This document shows, one piece after another, positions 48,625 to 58,869 of a DNA stretch of 64,000 nt. A program made the translations under genes and the position numbers. The stretch spans positions 1 through 64,000 of the forward strand of contig NZ_WJFC01000045.1 of the NCBI RefSeq assembly GCF_009725235.1. Direction: 5' to 3'. Under the pieces are notes generated by a model. It saw only the letters and a list, made by a program, of their open reading frames with translations, searched no databases and was not told the origin of the DNA. The first letter of the stretch is position 1. Every line of letters begins with the position of its first letter. The stretch is from Scytonema sp. UIC 10036 (lineage in GTDB: Bacteria; Cyanobacteriota; Cyanobacteriia; Cyanobacteriales; Nostocaceae).

Positions 48625-50655
48625 ATGAAAAATTATAGTTTACTTCTCTTAGCATTTAGTACTGCGATCGGCACGGGCATCGCTATTACTAACAATGCAG
48701 CAGTTGCACAGCCATCTTATATTGATAATCATTCGCTTTCTCAGAAACGCATCACCCAAAGAGTTAAAGTTGATGATTTGTTCAAAGAAGCAAGTGCTTT
48801 AAGAGGAACTGGAGACTATAAACAAGCGCTTCAAGTCTTGGAAGAGGTTGTGAAAATTAAACCAGATAATTTTCTGGCTTGGTACTTGCTAGGCTACACG
48901 TACAGTAACAATTTTGGCAATCACAATCAAGCACTCACAGCTTACGAACAAGCCATCAAACTCAAGCCTGATTATTTATTAGCTATATTTGAGAAAGGCA
49001 ACTCACTTTATGAATTGCAACGTTACGACTTAGCAATTAATAGTTGGAAGCAAGCAGTCAAAATCCGTCCTCAATCTGAGATGGAAGTGTCTCTGGTTAA
49101 AAATATATTACCTAAGAAAATTGCTCGAGTTCTCATAAATGACTTGAAACGCTATGATGAGGCGATCGCTTATTGCGACAAAGTTGTTAACATAAATCCT
49201 AACATGGCTACAATTTGGACATACCGCAGCAACGCACTTTATCAGACAAGTCAATACCAAGAAGCACTGACATCATATAACAAAGCACTTCAAATTGACT
49301 CTCAAGACTATCAAGCATGGAATGGTAAAGGGCTTACCCTGTATCGCTTGAATCGCCATAAAGAAGCAATTTCTGCTTTAGAAACTGCATCGAAACTCAA
49401 ACCAGATGACCTAGAAATTGCTGGCTTAATTGTAGCTCTCAAAAACTTTAATGGCTCGGAAAATCAAGGACAACTCGTCGGAAACCAAAGCCAAAGCCAG
49501 ACATCACAACAGTCTCTTATTCAACTACAAAGAGAACTTCGCACTCAAGAGGATAAATTAAAGGTTTCTCAAGAAGCAATCAAGACATCTGAAGCAAGAT
49601 TAGCTTTAGTGCAAAATCAGATGCGCGAATCAGATTCAAAATTCCAAGTATCGGAAGCTCGATTAATAGCATTACAAAACGAAGTACGCGTAGCTGAAGA
49701 CAAAGTAAAAACATCTCAAGCTGAGATTAGGACATCTGAAGCTAGGCTAGTTGCTGTTAAAAATGAAGTCAGTGCATCAGAAGCCAAATTAAAAGTTTCT
49801 CAAACCCAGTTAGTTGCACTGCAAAGTGAGATTCGCCAAGCAGAAGAAAAACTAAAAATATCTCAAGCCAACGCAGACAAATTTGAACAAAGACTGGTAG
49901 CACTGCGTGGGGACATCACAAAATCAGAAGAGAAGCTCAAAGTCTCCCAAATGGCAGTGGTTCAATCAGAAGAAAGGTTAGCGTTTCTCAAAGGGGAAAT
50001 CAAAACATCTGAAGATAAGTTAAAAATTTCTAAAGTTGAGATAGACACACTTCAACAGCGATTAGTTGCCGTGCGTGGAGAAATTAAGACGAACGAAGAT
50101 AAGCTAAAAACCTCCAATGCGGAATTACGTACACTAGAACAAAGATTAATTGCCGTGCGAGGACAAGTCAGCGCCTCCTCTGAACAGCTAAAAATCTCTC
50201 AAGCCGAGACTAGGAAAATAGAACAAAGATTGGTTGCTGTGCGTGAGGAAATAAAAACTAGCGAGGCGAAGTTAACAGCATCTCAAGCTGAAGTCAAAAC
50301 CCTAGAACAGAAATTGGTCGCTATACGAGGGGAAATTAAAACGAGTGAGACTAAGCTAAGTGCATCTCAAACTGAGGTCAAAACCTTACAACAGAAGATA
50401 GTCGCGCTGCAAAGCGAAGTACGCACTTCTGAAGAAAAACTCAAACTCTCTCAAGTAGAATTACGACAGATGGATGAGAAGAAGCGAGTTACAACAGAAA
50501 AACTGACTGCAGTACAAGTACAGTATTGTGCAATGCAGGAAAAGCTGAGCGAAATGGAGGTTGCAATACGTCAATTGCGGGGTCGGCAACAGGCATCAGA
50601 TACTGTTCAACGTTGTCCTTTGGCAAATCGTCGTTCAGTAAGCAGCGATCGGTAA
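48625..50655 (+). CDS. Exported TPR and long coiled-coil protein
   Basis: 676 aa. Signal peptide (about 1-29, AAVAQ cleavage). TPR units span about 47-275 (GDYKQALQVLEEVVKIKPDN, HNQALTAYEQAIKLKPD and later copies). About 300-650 is a coiled coil made of repeated 33- to 36-residue blocks around LVALRGEIKTSEDKLKxSQA. C-terminal tail is basic, with a Cys pair. Likely periplasmic or surface scaffold. The block repeats are near-regular, suggesting growth by duplication. Function unknown. Confidence 0.8.
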   Translation: MKNYSLLLLAFSTAIGTGIAITNNAAVAQPSYIDNHSLSQKRITQRVKVDDLFKEASALRGTGDYKQALQVLEEVVKIKPDNFLAWYLLGYTYSNNFGNHNQALTAYEQAIKLKPDYLLAIFEKGNSLYELQRYDLAINSWKQAVKIRPQSEMEVSLVKNILPKKIARVLINDLKRYDEAIAYCDKVVNINPNMATIWTYRSNALYQTSQYQEALTSYNKALQIDSQDYQAWNGKGLTLYRLNRHKEAISALETASKLKPDDLEIAGLIVALKNFNGSENQGQLVGNQSQSQTSQQSLIQLQRELRTQEDKLKVSQEAIKTSEARLALVQNQMRESDSKFQVSEARLIALQNEVRVAEDKVKTSQAEIRTSEARLVAVKNEVSASEAKLKVSQTQLVALQSEIRQAEEKLKISQANADKFEQRLVALRGDITKSEEKLKVSQMAVVQSEERLAFLKGEIKTSEDKLKISKVEIDTLQQRLVAVRGEIKTNEDKLKTSNAELRTLEQRLIAVRGQVSASSEQLKISQAETRKIEQRLVAVREEIKTSEAKLTASQAEVKTLEQKLVAIRGEIKTSETKLSASQTEVKTLQQKIVALQSEVRTSEEKLKLSQVELRQMDEKKRVTTEKLTAVQVQYCAMQEKLSEMEVAIRQLRGRQQASDTVQRCPLANRRSVSSDR

Positions 50656-50725
50656 TCAGTGAGCAGTGACCTTATCTGGTAGTCTGCTACATCAATTTTG
50701 AGGGGCTGTAGAGACTTTGTACCAC

Positions 50726-50960
50726 CTCGTTCCCAGGTTCTACCTGGGAATGCCTTACGGGAGGCTCCGCCTCCTGTGCTCTAGCTTGCTTGCGAGGCAG
50801 AGCCTCGCAGTTTGCATTCCCAGGCTCCGCCTGGGAACGAGAGGCGAGAGAGGCGAGAGAGGCGAGAGAGCATCACTCTTCCCCAGTCCCTAACGGTACT
50901 CATTTTGGATTTTGGATTTTGGATTTTGGATTTTGGATTTTGGATTTTGGATTTTGGATT
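50726..50960. repeat. CCCAGG composite repeat (copy 7) plus GAGAGGC and ATTTTGG heptamer arrays
   Basis: A full composite repeat (50726-50841) merges into GAGAGGC-like heptamers (50838-50872) and then about eight ATTTTGG heptamers (50902-50960), ending next to MITE copy B. No gene is present between 50656 and 51577. Confidence 0.85.
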
Positions 50961-50967
50961 GAAAAGC

Positions 50968-51166
50968 GGTTCTTGCGTAATTAGCGTGCTAAATTATTTG
51001 AAAAATCAGCTTGAAATCTTTACGGGGCTTCTATTACAGCCATTATTGACCGCAACAAACGTATTCGGGTTGAAATCCGCGACTGTAAGTGCCTGTAAGC
51101 CTTGATTTTAAAGGAAAGTTATCGACTGTAATCATAAAGCAGGCACGCGCTTTGTACGAAAGAACC
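50968..51166. mobile_element. MITE, copy B (199 bp)
   Basis: Ends GGTTCTTGCGTA (50968-50979) and TACGAAAGAACC (51155-51166) are inverted repeats with one mismatch. The interior shares TAAGTGCCTGTAAGCCTTG, TTACAGC-ATTATT and AGCGTGCTAAA with copy A at 12352-12547. It is intergenic and non-coding. Its inner TIR is more diverged than in copy A. Confidence 0.8.
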
Positions 51167-51577
51167 ATATTTTTTTATATAAAAAGTGAAAAATTTTTAT
51201 AAAATCAGGAGTTTTTATTTTATTGATTAAACAGATTGTCAATGTATTTAAAACTAAATTATACATTGAAGATATTTTAGTTAATTAAAAGTTAAATTAT
51301 AGTTAAATGGTATGGCAGACTCGACCTATAACAGCTTATCGCTTGCCCTTTCTCATTCCCCTACCCACAACACCACAGGGCAAGCGTTAAAGTCTCGTTG
51401 TAGTACTAGTAGTCCGTCACATTAACGCCTGCTGGGTTCACAGCAGCAAGAAAAATCTCTTTCTCCCTGTGCTTCCTCTGCTCCCGAAGCTTGCCTTAAC
51501 CCGTCAATTTTGGCTTGACAGACTACTAGTGGTCTACCACATTAATTTTCATGGGTAAACCAGTTATTTAAGATAAT
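51167..51577. other. Gene-free interval
   Basis: AT-rich sequence with a CTAGTGGTCTACCACATTAA dispersed unit near 51528-51548, just past the secreted-protein stop, and a related TAGTAGTCCGTCACATTAA near 51408. No gene seen. Confidence 0.5.
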
Positions 51578-52111
51578 CTACTTAGCATTAACTCGCTGTC
51601 CTGTGAAGGTAAACGTTCCTGCAACTGGAGCATTCGTTTCTAGAGGATTTGCCTTTAAATCGTAAAAACGAAGCGTGATCTCCCCTTGCAATGTTTTAGT
51701 TTGAGGATTGAAAGTTACACGATAATTTTGTCGAGCAATGCCGGCGGAACCAGAACTTCCCGGATAACTGAAATTAAGTGCTGTTGCAATAATCTCTTGA
51801 TTATCACTATATTTCCAACTACCTTGTGAATCGCTGAAAGGATTGAATTGACCTGGAACACCCCCTTGGTTCGAATCAACAACAAAGAAGTTGCCATCTT
51901 GTGTAAACGTAATAATTGAGCGGGATGCAAATTCACCATTTGATGTGGATACAGTTATGAGATAAGTACCAGCAAACTTGCGGAAATCAGCCCGGTAACT
52001 ATGGGTATCAACTTGTTCAGCCGCTACTGGATGTAGACTTGAGGCAGGAACGCTGAATGTTGACACAGCACAAATCGCAAACAGTGCAAAAGCTTTACAC
52101 GTTTTCACCAC
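51578..52111 (-). CDS. Secreted hypothetical protein
   Basis: 177 aa. N-terminal signal peptide (about 1-31, ending HPVAAEQ). The mature part is beta-rich (GTYLITVSTSNGEFASRSIITF, GQFNPFSDSQGSWKYSDNQ, VAGTFTFTGQ), a lipocalin-like or calycin-like pattern found in many small secreted cyanobacterial proteins, but no family is claimed. Monocistronic; 443 bp upstream contain repeats only. Confidence 0.65.
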   Translation of the reverse strand: MVKTCKAFALFAICAVSTFSVPASSLHPVAAEQVDTHSYRADFRKFAGTYLITVSTSNGEFASRSIITFTQDGNFFVVDSNQGGVPGQFNPFSDSQGSWKYSDNQEIIATALNFSYPGSSGSAGIARQNYRVTFNPQTKTLQGEITLRFYDLKANPLETNAPVAGTFTFTGQRVNAK

Positions 52112-52316
52112 AAATCCTCCAATGAGTTTTGTATTATCTTGTACGCAAATGTTGCTTTTACTAAATAGAGTATCTAAAGAAGAGGCAGCTTTTTTTTAAA
52201 GTTTTTATGAAGTTTTCTTAGATGGAATGTTATGCAGAGTTCAGTAAACTAAAAAGTTATTCATAAGTCAATACTACAAGGAATATAGCAATCCTATTTG
52301 ATTTTTGAACTACACA

Positions 52317-52370
52317 TAGGGTGTGCAATGCCCACCAACTAACACTTGTGGTGGGCATTGCACACCCTAC
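52317..52370. repeat. Perfect 20-bp hairpin repeat (GGGTGGGCATTGCCCACC type)
   Basis: AGGGTGTGCAATGCCCACCA (52318-52337) and its exact complement (52349-52368) enclose an 11-nt loop. Related pieces occur near 30660, 31955 and around 57215-57360. Confidence 0.85.
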
Positions 52371-52387
52371 TTATTTCCTACGCGAAC

Positions 52388-52463
52388 TTATCATAGAACT
52401 AGCATGCAGTCACATAAATTTTGTATGAATTTATCATAGAACTAGTATGCAGTCACATGAATT
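52388..52463. repeat. 33-bp direct duplication, 43-bp period
   Basis: TTATCATAGAACTAG-CATGCAGTCACAT (52388-52420) is repeated with two mismatches at 52431-52463, about 90 bp before the methyltransferase-like gene. It may be a promoter duplication. Confidence 0.7.
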
Positions 52464-52554
52464 CGTTGTAAAGTCGCTTGTAACAAGATGGCAGTAGTTG
52501 TAATCTCTATGAGAAATTCACAATTTTAGGTTTTATTTCTTAGGAGAAAATAAC

Positions 52555-53244
52555 ATGGGTGCCCTAAATCTTAATATTATATCCCAAAATCCTCTTCTAA
52601 AGAAGATACTTTACACAATTAAGATTAGACGACCAGGAATACCTTCAATCGTTGGGATGTTTTACTACCAGAAATATTCATCTTGGAAACTAGATCCAAA
52701 AAGCTGCCCGTGTGATATAGAATTTGTGGAGTATATTAAGGAATCAAAGATTGAGGGGAAAACTATCTTCCATTTTGGTACAGGTGTACACCATATTATT
52801 GGTCTAGAAAATCAGAATCTAAACCGACCAAATGAGATTATCGGCATTACAGCCTCTGCTCCCGAACACCAAGCATACGTCCGGTTAGTCCTTAAGAATA
52901 GGGTACTGGCAAAGTATTATAAAGTCATTTTTGGAAACATTTACACATTAACAGCTAACAATTTACCACAGCTAGATATTGTTAACCTCTTTCACTTATG
53001 TGAATTTTATATACGTGAAGATGCTCCCTTTGTTCATCATAATGATGAATCTCTATTGCAGCTATTTCTAGATAAGCTTAATCCTGATGGAAAAATTTTA
53101 TTCTATTCGCGTTCATTCGCTTGGAACGAGCCAAAGTTCGCCGTGAAATGTTCTGAAATCGTTAAATCTTTTGAAGAAGCTGGCAAAATTAGACTAATTG
53201 GTCAGTACAAAAGTTTACTGATTTATGCTAAAGGCTCTTCATAA
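52555..53244 (+). CDS. Putative SAM-dependent methyltransferase-like protein
   Basis: 229 aa, with AGGAGA 8 bp before the ATG. A Rossmann-like core is suggested by GKTIFHFGTGVHHIIGLEN (motif I position, with G-T-G instead of G-x-G-x-G), NEIIGITASAPEH and QLDIVNLFHLCEF, and by the C-terminal KLNPDGKILFYS strand. Catalytic or substrate residues are not identifiable. No signal peptide. Alternative: a non-enzymatic Rossmann protein. Confidence 0.55.
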   Translation: MGALNLNIISQNPLLKKILYTIKIRRPGIPSIVGMFYYQKYSSWKLDPKSCPCDIEFVEYIKESKIEGKTIFHFGTGVHHIIGLENQNLNRPNEIIGITASAPEHQAYVRLVLKNRVLAKYYKVIFGNIYTLTANNLPQLDIVNLFHLCEFYIREDAPFVHHNDESLLQLFLDKLNPDGKILFYSRSFAWNEPKFAVKCSEIVKSFEEAGKIRLIGQYKSLLIYAKGSS

Positions 53245-53333
53245 AAATAATTATCATCGCATAAAGATATAAGAAGTAGGCAAAGGGCGCTTGCCTACTT
53301 CTTAAAGCAAAATTATCGTTCAAGGAAAAATAT

Positions 53334-54716
53334 TTACTGCTGTGGGATTTCCTTACCAAAGAGAGTACGGTACATCAAACGATAAATAGCAGTATTATCA
53401 ACAGTTCCATTCAACAAATTTGCATTTAACCCATGTGCTTTGGAAACAATTGCTCCCGAATTATCGTTAAAACCCGACCAAGCAACAGCAAAGGGAAAGC
53501 GCGATCCTTGTTTATCGGGTGCAGAGACAAATGGTAATGTTGCTGTACCTTCCCTACCATCTAGAGGTGCGCCATTATCAGTTTTTTCAGGAACGGGTTT
53601 ATCGATTGGAAAATCTTGAACTCTCACTCCTACAACTTCTAACCCCCCAGCATCGCTATCCGCAGCAGTCACCAGGAGAGTATTGGAGTTCTTTTCAATA
53701 AAATTCATGGCTACACCGATCGCATCATCAGCTCTTTTGATTGCTTCAATGCAACCTACAGCATTGTTATAATTGCAAAAATTATCGCTACCTTCCTCTT
53801 CCAACACAATCAAGAAACCATTGCGGTTCTGCGATACAACTTTAAGAGTTGCTTGCAGCATTTCAGCAGCCGTTGGCGCGGTGGTAACATACAACGCCAA
53901 ACCCTGCTTTTTCAACTCTTCCTCTGGAGCGTCGTTGTAAGTATCTTCAGCCGCAAAAATCCCCAAAACCTTCTTAGTATTGCTTGGTAATTTCAAAAGT
54001 TCATCACGAGTGTAAACAACGGTGTAACCTTTGCTTTTTGCTAGTTCTATCAAATTCAATCCGTCAGTACGTTGAGCTTGTTCTGCAGTTATGTGTCTTC
54101 CCGCAGTTCCTTTGGGAAGATACCACGCTTCACCACCTCCCAAAATCACATCTGCACCAGACTCAACAATTTGTTTGGTAATTTCATCAAAATTACGGCG
54201 GCTTGCTGACTTGGCTAAAAATGCACCAGTTCCTGGTTCGGGAATAATACCGGAGTTGACGATCGCAGTTGCTTTTCCTGCTGCTATGGCTTCCTCCATA
54301 ATAGTCTTACGTTGACCGGATGCTGCTACCACTGGTTGCCCCGCTTCATCTAAGCCATAGGAGTCTGCATTCACTTTCACTCCTGTTGCATGGGTAACTG
54401 CACCAGCATTGGAAGTTCCTGTCAGTTGGTTTTTCATATGTCCCAGGTAGACAGCGAGATTGGACATTTTATCCCAATTCAATCTGCCATCAGGACCATA
54501 GTAAAGCATTCGGGCTGCACCCCAATGCGATGCACTCGTACCATCAGGATGAATGAATATGACATTACCTTGAGGTGAGTTGGCATTACCTTGACGTGAA
54601 TCGGCATTGATTGTGGGTAGCGAAGCACAACCCACTATAACTGTCAGAGTCAAAATCGCTAAATTAACAACAAATTTTCTGTTAATTTTTTGCAAAGCTT
54701 TCAAGCTTTTTAGCAT
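53334..54716 (-). CDS. PhoA-family alkaline phosphatase lipoprotein
   Basis: 460 aa. Lipoprotein signal with Cys30 (TVIVGC). Alkaline-phosphatase superfamily motifs: metal Asp58 (HPDGTSASHW), a Thr/Ser pair at 101-102 (LTGTSNAGAVTHATG) as nucleophile, VLEEEGSDNF (metal Glu), TAADSDAGG (where E. coli PhoA has ADHSH) and KAHGLNANL (His412 equivalent). The DSD variant implies altered metal ligation. Probably releases phosphate from organic esters outside the cytoplasmic membrane. No Pho-box was recognised upstream. Confidence 0.85.
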   Translation of the reverse strand: MLKSLKALQKINRKFVVNLAILTLTVIVGCASLPTINADSRQGNANSPQGNVIFIHPDGTSASHWGAARMLYYGPDGRLNWDKMSNLAVYLGHMKNQLTGTSNAGAVTHATGVKVNADSYGLDEAGQPVVAASGQRKTIMEEAIAAGKATAIVNSGIIPEPGTGAFLAKSASRRNFDEITKQIVESGADVILGGGEAWYLPKGTAGRHITAEQAQRTDGLNLIELAKSKGYTVVYTRDELLKLPSNTKKVLGIFAAEDTYNDAPEEELKKQGLALYVTTAPTAAEMLQATLKVVSQNRNGFLIVLEEEGSDNFCNYNNAVGCIEAIKRADDAIGVAMNFIEKNSNTLLVTAADSDAGGLEVVGVRVQDFPIDKPVPEKTDNGAPLDGREGTATLPFVSAPDKQGSRFPFAVAWSGFNDNSGAIVSKAHGLNANLLNGTVDNTAIYRLMYRTLFGKEIPQQ

Positions 54717-55248
54717 ATGTTGTCATTCAAGTCAATAGCCTAAAATGTAGACGACAATTCAACAACTATGTTCCCATTGAAGTGTTTTTACAGCACAAAA
54801 TTGGCTGCAAAAGAGAATTTTCACTATAAATTCTCAAGAAAATCTCAGTAAAACTTGCTACCCTCAATGCGAAGCATTGCGTGTTTTGAACAATTGATTA
54901 ATTTTCGTCTCGATCTGCTCTTGGAGTTAGCTCAACAGTTTGTCAGTACACAAGTATAGTACAATACGGTTCTATTGCGTAGGTTGGGTTGAGGAACGAA
55001 ACCCAACATTCTCGCGGAGTTTGTTGAGTAAAGCGATCGCTCTACCCAACCTACAATTATCCTTAACTGAACTGTATTGAAGTATACAAAGAAAGGCAAA
55101 ATCTCGCTAGTACGAACCAAATTATTTGCATCGGCTGACTTAGCTTCTCTTGCTATCGAATGAAGCAGTGTAACAAAAATGTATCAATAATTAGATGCTA
55201 GAGGTGCAATATCTCTACTCTGGTTGTTAGTACGGTTAAGAGCGATTC
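54717..55248. repeat. Spacer with GTAGGTTGGGT hairpin repeat (copy 2)
   Basis: The 532-bp interval between divergent genes holds no gene. The repeat at 54979-55054 has GTAGGTTGGGT and ACCCAACCTAC arms around AACGAAACCCAACATT and a HIP1 site. Promoters for the phosphatase and the carotenoid oxygenase must lie on either side. Confidence 0.7.
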
Positions 55249-56694
55249 ATGCAAACCATTGACAAAAAAAAGTCAACAAAAAAAGCGTGGGCAAAAGCCC
55301 TAGCCCAACCTGCCAAGGAATTTCCACCAACCCAACTGCAAATCCTGTCTGGCAAAATTCCTGAAGGTTTGCGAGGTACACTTTACCGTAATGGTCCTGC
55401 AAGATTGGAGCGCGGTGGTGTTCATGTAGGGCATTGGTTTGATGGTGATGGAGCCATTCTTGCCGTACATTTTACGGATTCAGGTGCAACAGGGGTATAT
55501 CGCTACGTACAAACGGCGGGTTATCAAGAAGAAGAAGCAAACGGTCGATTGGTTTATGGCAATTATGGCATGACTGCACCCGGACCAATATGGAATCAAT
55601 GGTTGAAACCAATTAAGAATGCTGCCAATACTAATGTATTAGCGCTACCTGATAAACTTTTGGCATTGTGGGAAGGTGGTAAACCTCACAGTCTTGATTT
55701 GCAGAATTTGGCAACTCTTGGTGAAGATGATTTAGGTGGGTTAACGGTGGGAATGCCTTATTCTGCCCACTACAAGCGAGATCCCCAGACAGGGGAAATT
55801 TTTAACTTTGGCATCACCCCAGGATTAAATGCAACACTCAATATTTATAGGAGCAATCGCACGGGTAAAATTGTGCAAAAAGCATCCCATATTCTAGAGG
55901 GAGTGCCATTGGTGCATGATTTTGTTTTTGCAGGGCAATATCTTATCTTTTGTATTCCCCCCGTGCGGCTTAACCTTTTACCTACCGCCATAGGATTGAG
56001 TGACTTTGGTCATTGTTTGGAGTGGCAATCAAACAAGGGAACTCAAATTTTAGTCGTTGACCGCCACACACTGCAAGTGGTTAGTCAGGGTGAAGTTGAA
56101 CCTTGGTATCAGTGGCATTTTGCTAACGGTTATGTAGATGCTAGCGGATCGGTTATTGTGGATATGGTCAGGTATCCAAATTTTCAGACTAACCAGTATT
56201 TAAGGGAAGTTGCAACGGGAGAAACTCATACCCTAGCAGTTAGCACGTTATGGAGAATGTGCCTCGATCCTATTTCAGTCAAGGTAAAAGCAATGGCAGA
56301 AATTATGGATCGTCATTGTGAGTTTCCAGTTGTACCGCCACAACACCAGGGACAAACCAGCCGTCAAACTTATCTCACGCTACATCGTACTGGAGTCGAT
56401 TCTCGAAAAGAAATCTTCGGTGCGATCGCCCGTTTTGACCACAAAACAGATACTCTGACAGTTGCAGATAGTGGTGAAAATCGCTATCCTTCAGAACCAA
56501 TTTACACTCCAGATTCCCAAAATCCTGAAAAAGGTTGGGTGATGACAGTTGTGTATGATGGGAATTGCGATTGTAGTGAAGTTTGGGTTTATGATGCAGA
56601 TCGTTTAGACGAAGAACCTGCGTGCAAACTGGAATTGCCAAGCGTTATTCCCCACAGTTTCCACGGTACATGGAAACCTCAAGCTAATGCCTGA
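55249..56694 (+). CDS. Carotenoid cleavage oxygenase (RPE65/apocarotenoid oxygenase family)
   Basis: 481 aa, soluble non-heme iron dioxygenase. Family start motif GTLYRNGPARLERGG and HWFDGDGAIL. The four iron-binding His fit YSAHYKRD, PLVHDFVF, YQWHFANGY and the C-terminal PHSFHGTW. Likely cleaves apocarotenals or carotenoids to retinal or related products. Length matches cyanobacterial ACO/NSC-type enzymes. Monocistronic, followed by a terminator-like stem. Confidence 0.92.
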   Translation: MQTIDKKKSTKKAWAKALAQPAKEFPPTQLQILSGKIPEGLRGTLYRNGPARLERGGVHVGHWFDGDGAILAVHFTDSGATGVYRYVQTAGYQEEEANGRLVYGNYGMTAPGPIWNQWLKPIKNAANTNVLALPDKLLALWEGGKPHSLDLQNLATLGEDDLGGLTVGMPYSAHYKRDPQTGEIFNFGITPGLNATLNIYRSNRTGKIVQKASHILEGVPLVHDFVFAGQYLIFCIPPVRLNLLPTAIGLSDFGHCLEWQSNKGTQILVVDRHTLQVVSQGEVEPWYQWHFANGYVDASGSVIVDMVRYPNFQTNQYLREVATGETHTLAVSTLWRMCLDPISVKVKAMAEIMDRHCEFPVVPPQHQGQTSRQTYLTLHRTGVDSRKEIFGAIARFDHKTDTLTVADSGENRYPSEPIYTPDSQNPEKGWVMTVVYDGNCDCSEVWVYDADRLDEEPACKLELPSVIPHSFHGTWKPQANA

Positions 56695-56707
56695 AGCTAA
56701 CAGATAA

Positions 56708-56728
56708 AACCGCCCCTAAAAGGCGGTT
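56708..56728 (+). terminator. Stem-loop after the carotenoid oxygenase gene
   Basis: AACCGCC (56708-56714) and GGCGGTT (56722-56728) with a 7-nt loop, 14 bp past the stop codon. No T-run follows, so it is terminator-like rather than a classic intrinsic terminator. Confidence 0.5.
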
Positions 56729-56941
56729 GAAGTGCAAACCATAGAATTTTCTCTATTCTCTCAGTAATTTTTAATTATGGCTTCCAACTTTTGACATAAT
56801 TAATTTTTTACGTCTTCGCCCATGTTATTTTAGTGCGATCGGGATGATACAGCGCTTTGCATCTGAATGAGGTACACCCCCCTTTCATCCCCCCGATGCC
56901 TTGCTGCGGTGTACACACAAGTCGAAATTACCCCACCCTAG

Positions 56942-57000
56942 CCCTCCCCTTGGAAAGGGGAGGGAACAAGAAATCTAGTTTCCCCCCTTTATAAGGGGGG
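56942..57000. repeat. GC-rich palindromes in the 56695-57492 gene-free interval
   Basis: CCCTCCCC/GGGGAGGG (56942-56949/56957-56964) and CCCCCCTT/AAGGGGGG (56982-56989/56993-57000), flanked by two copies of AGTCGAAATTACCCCACCCTA (first 20 bases identical) near 56920 and 57019. No gene is present in this roughly 800-bp stretch. Confidence 0.75.
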
Positions 57001-57236
57001 ATTAAGGGGGGTAATCCAAGTCGAAATTACCCCACCCTATTATTCCTTATTAACGAAATCAATAATATGGGCGATACTAATCGAGCAGGTAGGTACATAG
57101 AACAACTCAAGCCCATATCTGTCTATTTTTGATGATTTCTAGCTTGTGCTTGCCTGCTCCTGTTAGCGATATCCCACCAGGATTTAGCAGCAATACTAAA
57201 TGCCCAAATAGTCAAATGGTGGGCACTGCCCACCTA

Positions 57237-57340
57237 GCCCTGTCAAGGTGGATTAAAATTTCAGGAAATTAATAGTCGCAGAGAAAAAAGATGAGAAATT
57301 GTCGGCTGAATCAAAATTTTGTGAGTCACCTTGACAGGGC
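57237..57340. mobile_element. 104-bp MITE nested in another intergenic repeat
   Basis: GCCCTGTCAAGGTG (57237-57250) and its exact complement (57327-57340) form terminal inverted repeats, with further inward ATTAAAATTT/AAAATTTT similarity. The element splits a GGTGGGCACTGCCCACC...GCCCACCCTAC repeat (57218-57236 and 57349-57361), implying insertion into it. Confidence 0.7.
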
Positions 57341-57492
57341 GCTTCTATGCCCACCCTACTACCACATCCACCTTAAAATGTTAGGTTGAGGCTGCTCTGG
57401 TGCAGGGGGCAGGGGCGCAGGGGGGAAAGGATTGTAGACTAATTAACCGATTAATTTCTACCCAACAAATTAGCCTAGATGCGCTACTACAT

Positions 57493-58635
<1,143 letters not shown>

Positions 58636-58869
58636 TCACTTGAGTGTACTCAACAAAGGATGGCTTCATGTGTTTAATTTTCAGGTTCATGGACTACATG
58701 GAGTGGGGTTCGCCTGCCCCCTCAGCGAGCGAGGACACCAGTACCACAAGAGCATAGTATGGTTTATGGCAATTCTTACTGTTGTGAGGTACCGGATATT
58801 GAACTAACCGCAGATGCACAGCAAAGCACGCTGATAAAGATGTGCTTCACTTAAAACCATGATTTATCT

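Noticed and set aside
50902..50960. ATTTTGG repeats as a CRISPR
   Set aside because: Unit is 7 bp and there are no spacers.
56375..56641. Antisense frame inside the carotenoid oxygenase gene
   Set aside because: Shadow of a strongly supported gene.
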